Assembly (NCBI GenBank): GCA_001749745.1
Contig: JWTM01000060.1
Coordinates: forward strand, 33,192-97,191
Origin: Candidatus Marispirochaeta associata
GTDB lineage: Bacteria; Spirochaetota; Spirochaetia; JC444; Marispirochaetaceae
Direction of reading: 5' to 3'
DNA: 64,000 bases
Positions 1 to 8,843 of this stretch are shown piece after piece; positions within the stretch are counted from its first letter, which is position 1; the number at the start of each line of letters is the position of its first letter. Both the position numbers and the translations under genes were made by a program. Under the pieces are notes generated by a model. It was not told where the DNA came from and made no database searches. It was given only the letters and a program-made list of their open reading frames with translations.

Positions 1-377
1 GTGTGCACCTGCTCTTCGATGCCTCCCAGGTAGGAGGCCAGGGGCGGGAGCTCTCCGTTGAGATCATTCTCCTCGCTTATTGCCCGGTCGAGAAAATCGA
101 CCAGGGAGAGATAGAGCTGACCATCCACCGGCAGCTGCAGGGGTTCGTCGTAAAGTCGGGTATAGCTTGGAATCAGGGAGGAGACCATGGCCGCCGCAGC
201 CAGCACTGCTCCGGCGGCAAGGCTTGCAATCGCTATCCGCCGAGGCTTGAAGGATACATCCTTGAGCCGGGCGCTGAGAATGTGCGGAATTCCACGCAAG
301 GTCAAGGAGTCCAGGGTAAAAAGGGCCGTCGAACGACGCCGCTTGCGTATATGTTGCTGCTGAATTAGTTCAATCAT
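1..377 (-). CDS. N-terminal part of an unknown membrane-anchored protein (runs off the left edge)
   Basis: At least 125 codons are open from an ATG at 377 to the window edge, with no stop. The N-terminus is very basic (KRRR near residue 12), followed by a hydrophobic Ala/Leu/Val segment at about residues 48-68 that looks like a signal anchor. The part beyond the membrane segment is acidic and helical. An alternative in-frame ATG lies at 386, and the GAAGG stretch before 377 could be its ribosome site. It is divergent from the penicillin-binding protein gene across an 82-bp gap. No family can be recognised because the body of the protein is outside the window. A membrane-tethered envelope protein is an inference only. 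Confidence 0.6.
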   Translation of the reverse strand, partial: MIELIQQQHIRKRRRSTALFTLDSLTLRGIPHILSARLKDVSFKPRRIAIASLAAGAVLAAAAMVSSLIPSYTRLYDEPLQLPVDGQLYLSLVDFLDRAISEENDLNGELPPLASYLGGIEEQVH

Positions 378-394
378 AACCTTCATTTATCATA

Positions 395-423
395 TCGACA
401 TTAAATCCCCCACATATTACTAT
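395..423 (+). promoter_or_regulatory. candidate sigma-70 promoter for the penicillin-binding protein gene
   Basis: A TCGACA -35-like hexamer (395-400) and a TACTAT -10-like hexamer (418-423) are separated by 17 bp, with the start codon 37 bp further on. The match is moderate and unproven. Confidence 0.35.
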
Positions 424-459
424 ATTGATCGGTTTGAGTAAGCAGGTTGAAGTTAATTC

Positions 460-2310
460 ATGATCGAGAAGCGTCAGCTCACCAGATTTATCATATTTAT
501 GATCCTAAGCAGCATGCTGGTGCTGCTCATCCTCGCGCGCTATGCCGCGATCATGCTCTTTCCCGAACCTCGGGCGGAACTGCCGCCTGATCGAGGAGCG
601 GTTGAACGGGGCCCGATCCTGGATCGGAGCGGTCGGGTACTGGCCATTCAGACCCAGCTCGACACGGTTACCGCCTGGATGCCCAGCATTCAGGACCCCG
701 AAGCAACCTACGAAACCCTGATCGAGGTGCTCGACCTCGACCGGGAGGAGCTCAAAGAGAAGTTCGATACCAAAAAGGGCTTCTTCTACGTGAAACGGAA
801 GATCTCCCGCACCGAGAGCAGAGCGATGCAGGCGGCGCTCAACCGGGATGGGCTGAGCGGCATCTCCCTGATTCCCGAGTACGGCCGGGCCTACCCGGAG
901 AAGGAGCTCGCCTCTCATCTGATCGGCTACGCCGGCACCGACAATGTCGGCTTGCTCGGTATCGAGTACAGCTACGATAAGATTCTCTCCCCCGAGCCCT
1001 CCTCCGACGGTGTTCAATACGGTAATCAGCTCTTCCTCTCTATAGATTTGAACCTCCAGTACCTGCTCGAATCCTTGGCCCGGGAATCATACGAGGAGAA
1101 TCAGGCCGAATCGGTGACCCTCATAGCCGCGAATGCAAAAAACGGGGAGATCCTGGCCTACGTCTCTACCCCCGGTTTCGACCCCAACAGCTTCGCCTCT
1201 TCCGAGCCTCAAGCCCGCTTCAACGTACCCGCGGCGGCGGCCTACGAACCGGGTTCGGTCTTCAAGATCTTCTCCATCGCCTCGTTTCTCGAACTGGGAG
1301 GTATCACTCCGCGCACCGAATTTCTCTGTACCGGCGAGTACGATCATGTGGAACCCCACATAAACTGCCTGGGGGTACACGGCGAGGTAGATGCGGCGGA
1401 TATCTTGAAGCTCTCCTGCAACTCGGGCGCCGGATACGCATCCGAGACGGTCTCAAGCGACGAGTTCTACCGTATGATCACCTCCTTCGGCTTCGGCGCC
1501 AAGACCGGCGCCCCCTTTCCGGGGGAGACCTACGGCATCCTCCGGAGTCCGCGGAACTGGTCGGACAGAACCAAGCCGACCATCGCCATGGGGCAGGAGA
1601 TCTCCGTCTCGGCCCTACAGATGATTGCCGCCGCCACGGCCTTGACCAACGACGGGATGCTCTTGAGACCCCATCTTGTCTCGAAGATCGTCTCTCCCGA
1701 CGGGAAGATGATCCAGGAAATCGAGCGGGAGCCGCTGCGACAGGTTCTCTCTCCCCAGGTGGCCCGACAGGTGCTTTTAATGATGGAGACCGGGACCCAG
1801 GCCGACGGCACAGCTCGGCGCGCCGCGGTGGAGGGAATCCGCGTCTCGGCCAAGACCGGTACGGCCCAGGTGAGCGATCCCAACACCGGCACCTATTCCG
1901 AGGATATCTTCGTAGCCAGTTGTCTGGCGATCTTCCCCACCGAGGATCCCCAAGCGATTATCTACGCGGTTATCCACAAACCTCAAGGCGAGGAGTTCTT
2001 CGGCGGCCGGATCGCCGCCCCGCTGGTAGCCAAAGCGGCCGAAGAGACCGCCCGCTACCTCGGTATTCCCCGGCAGACCGAATCGACCATCGACCACGGC
2101 GGCCGGGTGAGCATAAAGACTCCGCCGCCCCTCGTGCTTGACACCACCCTCCCCGATCTTACCGGCCGCTCCAAGCGGGATCTCCTGGCGCTCTATCGGA
2201 TCCCGGGGGTTGTGCTGACCATTAAGGGGGAAGGCTGGGTATCCTCCCAGACGCCGGCGCCCGGCACCCCCCTTACGGAAGGAATGCGCATAACCGTGGA
2301 GCTTGAATAG
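460..2310 (+). CDS. class B penicillin-binding protein (FtsI/PBP2 type) with C-terminal PASTA domain
   Basis: A 616-residue D,D-transpeptidase that cross-links peptidoglycan in the periplasm. One N-terminal membrane anchor (about residues 10-30) is followed by a dimerisation domain and the transpeptidase domain. All three active-site motifs are present: S266-x-x-K269 with the nucleophilic serine, S319-x-N321, and K465-T-G467. The last 60 residues form a single PASTA-like repeat, as in FtsI/SpoVD-type proteins. It lies immediately upstream of the Maf-like gene with no gap, so the two are probably co-transcribed. The separate dcw cluster in this window has no ftsI between ftsL and murF, so this protein is a good candidate for the missing septal transpeptidase. 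An elongation or other PBP2 role is possible. The family assignment is firm. Confidence 0.93.
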   Translation: MIEKRQLTRFIIFMILSSMLVLLILARYAAIMLFPEPRAELPPDRGAVERGPILDRSGRVLAIQTQLDTVTAWMPSIQDPEATYETLIEVLDLDREELKEKFDTKKGFFYVKRKISRTESRAMQAALNRDGLSGISLIPEYGRAYPEKELASHLIGYAGTDNVGLLGIEYSYDKILSPEPSSDGVQYGNQLFLSIDLNLQYLLESLARESYEENQAESVTLIAANAKNGEILAYVSTPGFDPNSFASSEPQARFNVPAAAAYEPGSVFKIFSIASFLELGGITPRTEFLCTGEYDHVEPHINCLGVHGEVDAADILKLSCNSGAGYASETVSSDEFYRMITSFGFGAKTGAPFPGETYGILRSPRNWSDRTKPTIAMGQEISVSALQMIAAATALTNDGMLLRPHLVSKIVSPDGKMIQEIEREPLRQVLSPQVARQVLLMMETGTQADGTARRAAVEGIRVSAKTGTAQVSDPNTGTYSEDIFVASCLAIFPTEDPQAIIYAVIHKPQGEEFFGGRIAAPLVAKAAEETARYLGIPRQTESTIDHGGRVSIKTPPPLVLDTTLPDLTGRSKRDLLALYRIPGVVLTIKGEGWVSSQTPAPGTPLTEGMRITVELE

Positions 2311-4095
2311 ATGCTCACCTCGAATCTGGCGATTCTCGACGCGCGCTTTCCGGGTTTCAGTACACGCATAAGCGAACGCTACGCTCCCGATTCCGACGCT
2401 GAGTTCTTCCGGTCCCAGTCGGGGACGCCCGGGCTGCGTCTTAAGGGACGTTACCTCTGCTCCCGCCGGGATCCCGCAGCCGACGCCGAGCGAATCATCC
2501 GCGCCCGCTTCAAGAGAGCGCCGGACCTGGCAGTCTTTCTCCATTTCGGCCTGGGCTACGAGCTGGAGGCTTTCAGACGCATCTACCCGGGTATTCCCAT
2601 GCTGGTACTCGAACCGGATGTGCCGCTTTTTCTACGCACCTTGGAGTTGCGGGACATGGCCGAACTATTGCAGGCCGAGGAGTTCAATCTGCTTCTGGAT
2701 GTTCCTCCCGATGCGTTGGGAGAGGTCTTGAACGACCGCCATCATGACGAGATCGAGTTTTTTCCCATCCAGAGCGTTGCCGCCCTTCACGGGGAGTACA
2801 AAGAGGCGACCGACGAATGGTTCCGACGCTTCAATTCCCGCCGGGAGATAAATCGCAATACCCTTAAGCGCTTTGGAAAACTCTGGGTCCGCAATCTGAT
2901 CCGGAATCTTCCGGTGCTGGCGCATGCCCGGCCGGCGGGTGAACTACAGGGACTGCTCGACGGCAAGCCGGCGCTGGTCCTGGCGGCAGGCCCCTCCCTG
3001 GACACCATTATTCCCCAGATAGGAGAGCTCCGTCGCCGCATGGCGATAATCGCGGTGGATACCGCCGCCAACTGGTGCGAGGAGCATGGCGTCGTTCCCG
3101 ATTTTCTGGTGGTGGTAGACCCTCAATACTGGAATACCCGCCACCTGGACGGGATTACCGCCGCCCAGTGCCTGGTTTCCGAGTCTTCCACCCATCCCCG
3201 GGTCTTTCGCAAGCTAAAGGGCAGGCGCTACTTCTGCTCCTCCCTCTTTCCCTTGGGGAACTATCTGGAACGGAGTCTTCGTATCTACGGTACCCTCGGC
3301 GCCGGCGGTTCGGTGGCCACCACCGCCTGGGATTTTGCCCGCTTTCTCGGCGCCGGCGAGATCTACTGCGCCGGCCTCGACTTGGGCTATCCGGAGCTAA
3401 AGACCCACTACCGGGGAAGTCTCTTCGAGGAGCTTTCCCACCTCTGGGCCGACCGGCTCAATCCCGCCATGGGGCAGCATTTCAGGGTACTCCGGGACGG
3501 CAGTCCACTGACAGCCGAATCTTCATCTGGAGGCGAGGTCTTGAGCGACCGCCGCCTGATCCTCTATCGCTGGTGGTTCGAGAACCGCCTCAAGGAGCCC
3601 CAGACGCCGCCCAGCTTCACCCTCTCCCCCGGAGGGGTAAAAATCGCCGGAATGGGACTGAAACGGTCGCAGGAGCTCACTGAGCTGCCGGAAATCCGGC
3701 GGGAACTCGATCTCTGCCTGCCGGGGCCGGAAGAGCCGGGGACCGGGTTTACGAGAGAGACCTCAGAATTGGAATCATCGCTGCAAGAGGCGTTGGAAAA
3801 GCTCACCACACTCTTAGAGGAGCTGGAGCAACTCTGTCGCGAAGCCCTGGGGCTGATCGAATCGGATCTCCCTTTCGAACAGCGTGTATCCTCCTTAAGC
3901 GATATCGATCAACGCATTATGGAGAGCGGTGCTAAGGAGATTGCGGGCTTTCTCATCGATGCCAGTCCCGAGGGCGGCACGGATCCGCTGGATGCATCCC
4001 GCAAACTCTATTCCGCCATAGGAGATTCCGCAGCCTACCACCGACGCCTCCTGGCTCAATCCCGCCTCTCCGCGGACGCGGGAAATCTTCTATAA
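2311..4095 (+). CDS. DUF115 / Maf-type motility-associated glycosyltransferase-like protein
   Basis: A 594-residue protein beginning at the ATG directly after the upstream stop. The N-terminal part (about 1-210) contains blocks typical of Maf N-terminal domains. The central part (about 215-430) is the DUF115/MAF_flag10 fold, with a glycine-rich AAGPSLD motif near residue 228, a VVVDPQ strand, and the GAGGSVAT and CAGLDLGY blocks. The last 130 residues are a predicted coiled coil. Family members modify flagellins with nonulosonic acids in Campylobacter and Helicobacter and are common in spirochetes. The donor and target here cannot be read from the sequence. No flagellin gene lies in the window. 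The family call is strong and the substrate is inferred. Confidence 0.85.
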   Translation: MLTSNLAILDARFPGFSTRISERYAPDSDAEFFRSQSGTPGLRLKGRYLCSRRDPAADAERIIRARFKRAPDLAVFLHFGLGYELEAFRRIYPGIPMLVLEPDVPLFLRTLELRDMAELLQAEEFNLLLDVPPDALGEVLNDRHHDEIEFFPIQSVAALHGEYKEATDEWFRRFNSRREINRNTLKRFGKLWVRNLIRNLPVLAHARPAGELQGLLDGKPALVLAAGPSLDTIIPQIGELRRRMAIIAVDTAANWCEEHGVVPDFLVVVDPQYWNTRHLDGITAAQCLVSESSTHPRVFRKLKGRRYFCSSLFPLGNYLERSLRIYGTLGAGGSVATTAWDFARFLGAGEIYCAGLDLGYPELKTHYRGSLFEELSHLWADRLNPAMGQHFRVLRDGSPLTAESSSGGEVLSDRRLILYRWWFENRLKEPQTPPSFTLSPGGVKIAGMGLKRSQELTELPEIRRELDLCLPGPEEPGTGFTRETSELESSLQEALEKLTTLLEELEQLCREALGLIESDLPFEQRVSSLSDIDQRIMESGAKEIAGFLIDASPEGGTDPLDASRKLYSAIGDSAAYHRRLLAQSRLSADAGNLL

Positions 4096-4184
4096 AATCT
4101 CTTTTCCCGGCTTACCGGAGGCCTAAAGTTTCCAGCCGGATCGGCCGAACAGTAGAGTAAGAAGGGTAACAACAACGCTCTTTT

Positions 4185-4223
4185 AACGGTATGCTAAACG
4201 ACGTCCAGGCATACCGTTTTTTT
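4185..4223 (+). terminator. rho-independent terminator
   Basis: A perfect 10-bp stem (4185-4194 with 4209-4218) has a 14-nt loop and runs directly into a T-run (4216-4223). The orientation suits the plus-strand PBP/Maf pair. On the minus strand the stem is not followed by T residues, so it probably does not end the long flagellar transcript whose last stop codon touches it. Confidence 0.85.
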
Positions 4224-6030
4224 ATGCCCTTTTCGTTGTTCCGACCAGCGCATCGAAGCGAAGGTAGTCGGCCTGCACCGGAAAACCGCCGATCAGCATA
4301 CGGGAGAAGGGACTCATCTCCTGCTGCCTCAGTTCAAGCATCTCCGGTGATAACTCTTCTGTAAAGAGGATTTCGTCCACCAGCAGATAGAAGCGGAAGC
4401 CTTGATCATCAATCAGGAGGAGCTCCTCATTCTCGGGGTAGCCGTCGATCCAGAAGAGATAGCCGTCGCAGGTATAGACGGGCAGCCCGCGGTAATAGAC
4501 CCGGGAATCGGTCTCCCGGGAGAAAAAACCGCTCTTTGGCAGCTCCTTCTCGATAAGGGCGCGCTGATCGAGGGCGATGAGCCGTGATTTATGTCTGGCG
4601 AACTGAATCAGCCGGGAGGATCCGGCCATCGGGATGGTCACCGTAAAGAGGGTCCCCCCTTCCTTCCGGGGTTCCAGCCTCAGATCTGCTCCGGCGATAG
4701 CCGCCAGGCCTTGGGAGACGATATCCAATCCGACGCCTCGTCCCGCATGCAGAGAGGCGTCCTCGCTGGTGCTGAAGCCGGGAGTCGCCAGAATATGCAG
4801 TAGCGGCGCCGCCGCGTCGAGCCCGGCCTCGGCCGCCCTGGCCCGGACGCCCGCTTCGTCGATCCCCTTACCGTCATCGGATATGCGGATAAGTAGCTCT
4901 TCGGCCTCCCTCGCGTAACTGAGTTTGATCTCTCCCCGAGGTGATTTATTGAGGCGCAGGCGTTCGCTCTTCTCCTCGATCCCGTGGCTGACGGCATTAC
5001 GTAGAATCTGAACCAGAGAGGGTCGCAGGCTACGGGCGAGCCAGCGCTCCAAAGGGACCTCCCGGCCCTGGATATCGCAGCGAGCCTCCTTCCCCTGCTC
5101 TTCCGCGCTCTGCTGCACGATGGCCTGCAGGTCGGCAAAAACCGTACCGAAGGGAATGAAGCGGGTCTGCTGGAGAGCGTCGTCCAAGGCCTTGAAGGCA
5201 TCGTCCTCTTCCGTATGGGCAAGCCTGGCCTGAAGGGCCCGGTTCCAGACCAGGTTGAGCTGCTCCGCAGGGAGGGAGACGGCTTCCCGGGAGTCGATAC
5301 GGGGCGTCACGCTCGGCGAGCGCTCGGCCGGCAAATGCTGTTCCCAGGCCAGCCGACTCAAGAAGACTCGACGGACCTGATCGATGTTAACCGATGCAAA
5401 GAGATCTGCTTCGGGCCGGTCGGTGGTGAAATAGAAGCCGACCCGACTCAGCTCCTCATCCATGGGGGACCCCAGATCGGGGGTGGTTCGAATCACATTG
5501 ACTTGTTGCTCCAGGTTGTTGAGGATCAACACCGCCTTGATATATTTCATCTCGGTTTCCGGATCGAAGTCGCAGATCATCCGGTAGAGCGACTCCCCCC
5601 GGTCCCTGGATTCGGCGAGGAGTATCAGCTCGAACTCACCGAAAGGGGTTTCGCCGCCCGGGCTGGGAATTATCTCATCCTGCTGTTCCGCCTCAGTCTC
5701 CTGGGGCGTACCGAAGCTCTCCTCTCCCAACTCCTGGGTAATCGTCTCCGCGATTCCGGCGGCGGCGGTGAAGAGCTGGTTAAGATAGCTCTCATTCCCG
5801 AAGTCCTCCCGCAGTTCGTGCAGGACCGATTCGGCCCGGTGGGCATGCTCGGCTATACGGGAGTGCTCGAGGTGGGCTGCCTCGGATTTTATACTGTGGA
5901 AGAGCCTGAAGGCCTCGTCCAGGTCCTCCCTCTGGGCCTGACCGGTCTCGAAGCGCGCTAAGAGCGGTTCCAATTTATCGAGAAACTGGCGGGTATCTTT
6001 TCTGAATATGGTTTCAAGGTTTGAACTCAC
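4222..6030 (-). CDS. CheA-like chemotaxis histidine kinase
   Basis: A 602-residue cytoplasmic kinase, last gene of the flagellar run. The N-terminal Hpt (P1) domain carries the phospho-acceptor His45 in FHSIKSEA. About residues 130-230 resemble a P2-like regulator-binding module. The catalytic domain has an N-box (LRNAVSHGIE), a DDGKGID G1 box and a GRGVGLDIV G2 box. The C-terminus looks like a shortened, divergent CheW (P5) domain. The dimerisation segment is short. It is preceded by the J-domain gene with a 12-nt gap. No receiver domain is fused, so phosphotransfer must go to a separate CheY or CheB. It may be a second, motility-dedicated CheA rather than the main chemotaxis kinase. The domain call is firm and the specific role is uncertain. 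Confidence 0.85.
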   Translation of the reverse strand: MSSNLETIFRKDTRQFLDKLEPLLARFETGQAQREDLDEAFRLFHSIKSEAAHLEHSRIAEHAHRAESVLHELREDFGNESYLNQLFTAAAGIAETITQELGEESFGTPQETEAEQQDEIIPSPGGETPFGEFELILLAESRDRGESLYRMICDFDPETEMKYIKAVLILNNLEQQVNVIRTTPDLGSPMDEELSRVGFYFTTDRPEADLFASVNIDQVRRVFLSRLAWEQHLPAERSPSVTPRIDSREAVSLPAEQLNLVWNRALQARLAHTEEDDAFKALDDALQQTRFIPFGTVFADLQAIVQQSAEEQGKEARCDIQGREVPLERWLARSLRPSLVQILRNAVSHGIEEKSERLRLNKSPRGEIKLSYAREAEELLIRISDDGKGIDEAGVRARAAEAGLDAAAPLLHILATPGFSTSEDASLHAGRGVGLDIVSQGLAAIAGADLRLEPRKEGGTLFTVTIPMAGSSRLIQFARHKSRLIALDQRALIEKELPKSGFFSRETDSRVYYRGLPVYTCDGYLFWIDGYPENEELLLIDDQGFRFYLLVDEILFTEELSPEMLELRQQEMSPFSRMLIGGFPVQADYLRFDALVGTTKRA

Positions 6031-6042
6031 GGTCTGCTCCTG

Positions 6043-6693
6043 TTACTGGGCGGTCTTGAATAGCTGCAGCGAACGGCGGCGGACGAAGGTGTGACGATCC
6101 TGCATGCCCTGCAGGATTATCGGTTTGAATCCGGCCCGATCACGCATATTTCCCACCGCCTCGAGGATGCTCAGCTTTATCCGGTCGTCTCCCCTGCGGA
6201 AGAGGGCCGCCAGCTCGGGGGCCGACTGCTGAACCCGTAGTTTGCCGATCGCCTCGATCGAGGCGGCCACGACCTGGGCATCCGAGTCGTAGAGTCCCTT
6301 TCTCAGATAAGAGTAGGCGCTCGCCCGTCCGCTGTTTCCAAGGCGCATGGCGGCAAAGGCCCGCAGGTGGGGGGTTTTACCGTTGAGCAGCATACTCCCG
6401 ATTTCAAAGATCGAAGAGGCCGGGTTGGGACGGCGACGAGAGGTTTCGGCAGGTTTCGGCTGAGTTCGGCGTACCGGCCGGCTTTCCCGCACCGGAAAAT
6501 CAATTATCCGCTTGGAATCGGCTGCGCTCAGATGCCGGTAGGCCTCGACCACCCGGTTAAAGGCCAGGCTGTCCGGCCTCGAGCCTGTATCCGGATGCAG
6601 CTCTTTAACCTTGCTGCGGTAGCTTCTCTTGATGTCGTCCATGGGCGCGCCGGCGCTCAGGCCGAGGATTCGAAAACAGTCTCTATCCAGCAC
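6043..6693 (-). CDS. J-domain protein with HEAT repeats
   Basis: A 216-residue protein. Residues 1-60 form a J-domain with the diagnostic HPD tripeptide (LHPDTG) that stimulates Hsp70 ATPase. After a basic Pro-rich linker, about residues 90-215 form three to four HEAT-like helical repeats (for example SAPELAALFR and SILEAVGNM). HEAT repeats usually bind protein partners, so the protein looks like a targeting co-chaperone. Its start overlaps the 3' end of the Hsp70 gene by 11 nt, strong evidence that the two work as a pair. There is no G/F-rich region or zinc finger, so this is not housekeeping DnaJ. The client is unknown; flagellar or chemotaxis proteins are suggested only by location. Confidence 0.85.
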   Translation of the reverse strand: MLDRDCFRILGLSAGAPMDDIKRSYRSKVKELHPDTGSRPDSLAFNRVVEAYRHLSAADSKRIIDFPVRESRPVRRTQPKPAETSRRRPNPASSIFEIGSMLLNGKTPHLRAFAAMRLGNSGRASAYSYLRKGLYDSDAQVVAASIEAIGKLRVQQSAPELAALFRRGDDRIKLSILEAVGNMRDRAGFKPIILQGMQDRHTFVRRRSLQLFKTAQ

Positions 6694-8302
6694 GATTTGC
6701 CTCCCGGGCGTGGTCCAGGGCTTTCACCTCGCTTGCGAGGGTATCTAAGGCTATTATACACTCGCGAATCCGTTCTTCATCCTGTTTTTGCAGGGACTCG
6801 GCGGAGATAGCGAGGATATCCTCGATATCCTCCTTCAACTCCCGGTCGATAAGCCCTCCCCGCCTCAAGTTTAAAGCTTGAAGCTCGTCGATAAGCCGGC
6901 GTAGATGACCGGCCCCGCGGGATTTATCCGAACCGCTTCTCGTTATCCGGGGAATCACGATCCTTTCGGAGACACCGCTTTCGCGGTCGCCGGCCTTAAC
7001 GGTCAAGAGCCCGTCGGCATCTACCGTAAAGTCGACCTCGATCTGCGGCACCCCTTTCGGCGCCGAGCGTATACCGCTCAGCATAAAGCGACCGAGGGAA
7101 CTGTTTTTATCGGCGTTCAGATAGCTGCCCTGGAGAACATGGATCTCTACACTGGTCTGGTTGTCCGCCAGGGTGGTGAAGGTGCGCCGTAGGCTGCAGG
7201 GCAAGGGGGTATTGCGCTCTACCAGCTGCAGAGCCCGACCGCCGTCGATCTCCAGCCCCAGGGTATAGGGAAGCACCTCAAAATAGCTGCTGCGCCTACT
7301 GTCGGCGGGCTGGGCCGCCCGGGCCGCGCCGAGGGCCACGATCTCGCCCGGACTGCGGCGTTGAATCTTTGCGGCTGAGAAGAGCCGGCTGATCCGAGCG
7401 GCTACCGCCGGAATGCGGGACGACCCGCCGGCGAGGATCACGGTATCCACCTCATGGGGAGTCCAGCCCGCTTTTTTTAGGGTATCCAGGGTAATTCTCT
7501 CGGCCCGGGCAACGAGCGGGGCTGCCTCGCGTTCGAACACCGACCGAGAAAGCGAGATTCGATCTCCCGTCCAGCCGGTCTCCGCCTCTGTTGCGGCGCT
7601 GAGGGCTATCTTCAGCTCCTCGGCGCACTCCATGAGCCTGGCGTCGGCCATGCCGGAGAGCCGGCCGCGGAGCTGAGCTTTAATATTGGCGTATACGATG
7701 CGGGTAAAATCGACGCCCCCGAGCTTACTGTCGCCGCCGACGCAACGGACCCGCGCTTCCCGTGAATCGATTTCGAGCAGGGATATATCGAGGGTCCCTC
7801 CGCCGAAGTCGAAGACCGCCGTCCTGCCGACTATCTCGCTGCCGTAGGCCAAGGCGGCCGCGGTGGGTTCATTAATCAGACGCACCCGAGAAAGCCCCGC
7901 CTTCTGGGCCGCTTCCTTCGTGGCCCGTCTCTGATTCTCGTTGAAGTGGGCGGGAACCGCCAAAATCGCCGCTTCCACCGGTTGACCCAGGAAGCGGACC
8001 GCATCCTTCAGCAGCCGTTGCAGGATAAGGGCCGATAGATCAACCGGGGTGAAGATCCGATCGCCCAGGCGGCATGGAAAAGAGCTGCCCATCCGTCGCT
8101 TGAAGGAGCTCACCGTACGATCGTAGCGGCTGACGCCGCTCTTGAGCGCCTCTTCACCAACGATAATCCCCCGGTCGGGATCGTAGGTAAGCACCGATGG
8201 AGTGGAGAGATTACCGAACCTATTGGGAATAACCCGGGGCTTCTCTCCGTCCAGGAAGGCGATGGAACTGCTGGCTGTACCGAGGTCGATTCCGATAGTC
8301 AT
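6683..8302 (-). CDS. Hsp70-family chaperone (DnaK-like, short C-terminus)
   Basis: A 539-residue actin-fold ATPase. The phosphate-1 motif IGIDLGTASSS starts at residue 3. A DFGGGTLDIS phosphate-2 loop and an ILAGGSSRIP adenosine motif follow, then the YTLGLEIDGG linker into a beta-sandwich substrate domain. It is about 90-100 residues shorter than housekeeping DnaK, with a reduced helical lid and no EEVD-like tail. It lies inside the flagellar run between a SwrB-like gene (5-nt gap) and its overlapping J-domain partner. It is therefore probably a dedicated rather than general chaperone. Assignment to the Hsp70 family is certain. The function in motility or signalling is inferred from context. 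Confidence 0.9.
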   Translation of the reverse strand: MTIGIDLGTASSSIAFLDGEKPRVIPNRFGNLSTPSVLTYDPDRGIIVGEEALKSGVSRYDRTVSSFKRRMGSSFPCRLGDRIFTPVDLSALILQRLLKDAVRFLGQPVEAAILAVPAHFNENQRRATKEAAQKAGLSRVRLINEPTAAALAYGSEIVGRTAVFDFGGGTLDISLLEIDSREARVRCVGGDSKLGGVDFTRIVYANIKAQLRGRLSGMADARLMECAEELKIALSAATEAETGWTGDRISLSRSVFEREAAPLVARAERITLDTLKKAGWTPHEVDTVILAGGSSRIPAVAARISRLFSAAKIQRRSPGEIVALGAARAAQPADSRRSSYFEVLPYTLGLEIDGGRALQLVERNTPLPCSLRRTFTTLADNQTSVEIHVLQGSYLNADKNSSLGRFMLSGIRSAPKGVPQIEVDFTVDADGLLTVKAGDRESGVSERIVIPRITRSGSDKSRGAGHLRRLIDELQALNLRRGGLIDRELKEDIEDILAISAESLQKQDEERIRECIIALDTLASEVKALDHAREANRAG

Positions 8303-8307
8303 ATGCT

Positions 8308-8841
8308 TTACCTATCGGTCTTTTCCATCAAGGAGATTATGAGTTCTACCTCTCCCACCGGACGGCCCACGCGGCTCGCAATCAGCCGGGAGTCGATCCC
8401 CTGGCGGTAGAGGCGGACTATCGATTCCCGGATATCACCGTTCTCATTTTCCGCGCTATCCTCCTCGACAGGCGCAGGCGAGGGCGCCTCCTCCTCATCT
8501 TCTACAACCTTGAGGGAAATCGGTTTACGGGAGGCAAGGTGGCTGTAGTCTGGGCGCGGCGGAGGGGACTCCTCGTCGCGCTTCTTCAACTCCCCCTGCA
8601 TAATCCTCAAGCGTTTATCGGCCTGGTCGGTAGCCCGTTTCAGCCGTAAAATAGCCTCTTCCAGGAGTCTAATATTGCGTTCGGTGGTGCCGTTCAACTC
8701 GGTAACCAGGCTGTCGACCTCGGTCTCGATCTCGCCCAATATGCGCGTCGGTTTTACTGCCCGGCGAACAACGATACGAAAAATAACTAAAAACAGGATC
8801 CAGCCCAGGAGATTCAGGATCAATAGCAGGGTAAAACTCAT
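8308..8841 (-). CDS. SwrB/YlxL-like membrane protein (DUF6115 type)
   Basis: A 177-residue protein with one N-terminal membrane helix (about 3-24) and a coiled coil at about 40-90. An acidic, Pro-rich linker leads to a C-terminal helix-turn-helix-like block: ESIVRLYRQG, then VGRPVGEVELIISLM. The same architecture and C-terminal block occur in Bacillus SwrB (YlxL), which is encoded just downstream of sigD in the fla/che operon and promotes flagellar basal-body maturation. Here too the gene lies a few genes downstream of the sigma-28 gene, which supports the match. The similarity was judged by eye, and the function in spirochetes is inferred. Confidence 0.6.
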   Translation of the reverse strand: MSFTLLLILNLLGWILFLVIFRIVVRRAVKPTRILGEIETEVDSLVTELNGTTERNIRLLEEAILRLKRATDQADKRLRIMQGELKKRDEESPPPRPDYSHLASRKPISLKVVEDEEEAPSPAPVEEDSAENENGDIRESIVRLYRQGIDSRLIASRVGRPVGEVELIISLMEKTDR

Positions 8842-8843
8842 TT

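Noticed and set aside
3..368. A 121-codon plus-strand open frame at the left edge
   Set aside because: The minus-strand reading shows a coherent basic N-terminus and membrane segment. The plus frame has no such features.
4185..4223. Reading the 4185-4223 stem as a terminator for the long minus-strand run
   Set aside because: On that strand the stem is followed by AAAAG rather than a T-run, so it suits only the plus-strand genes.
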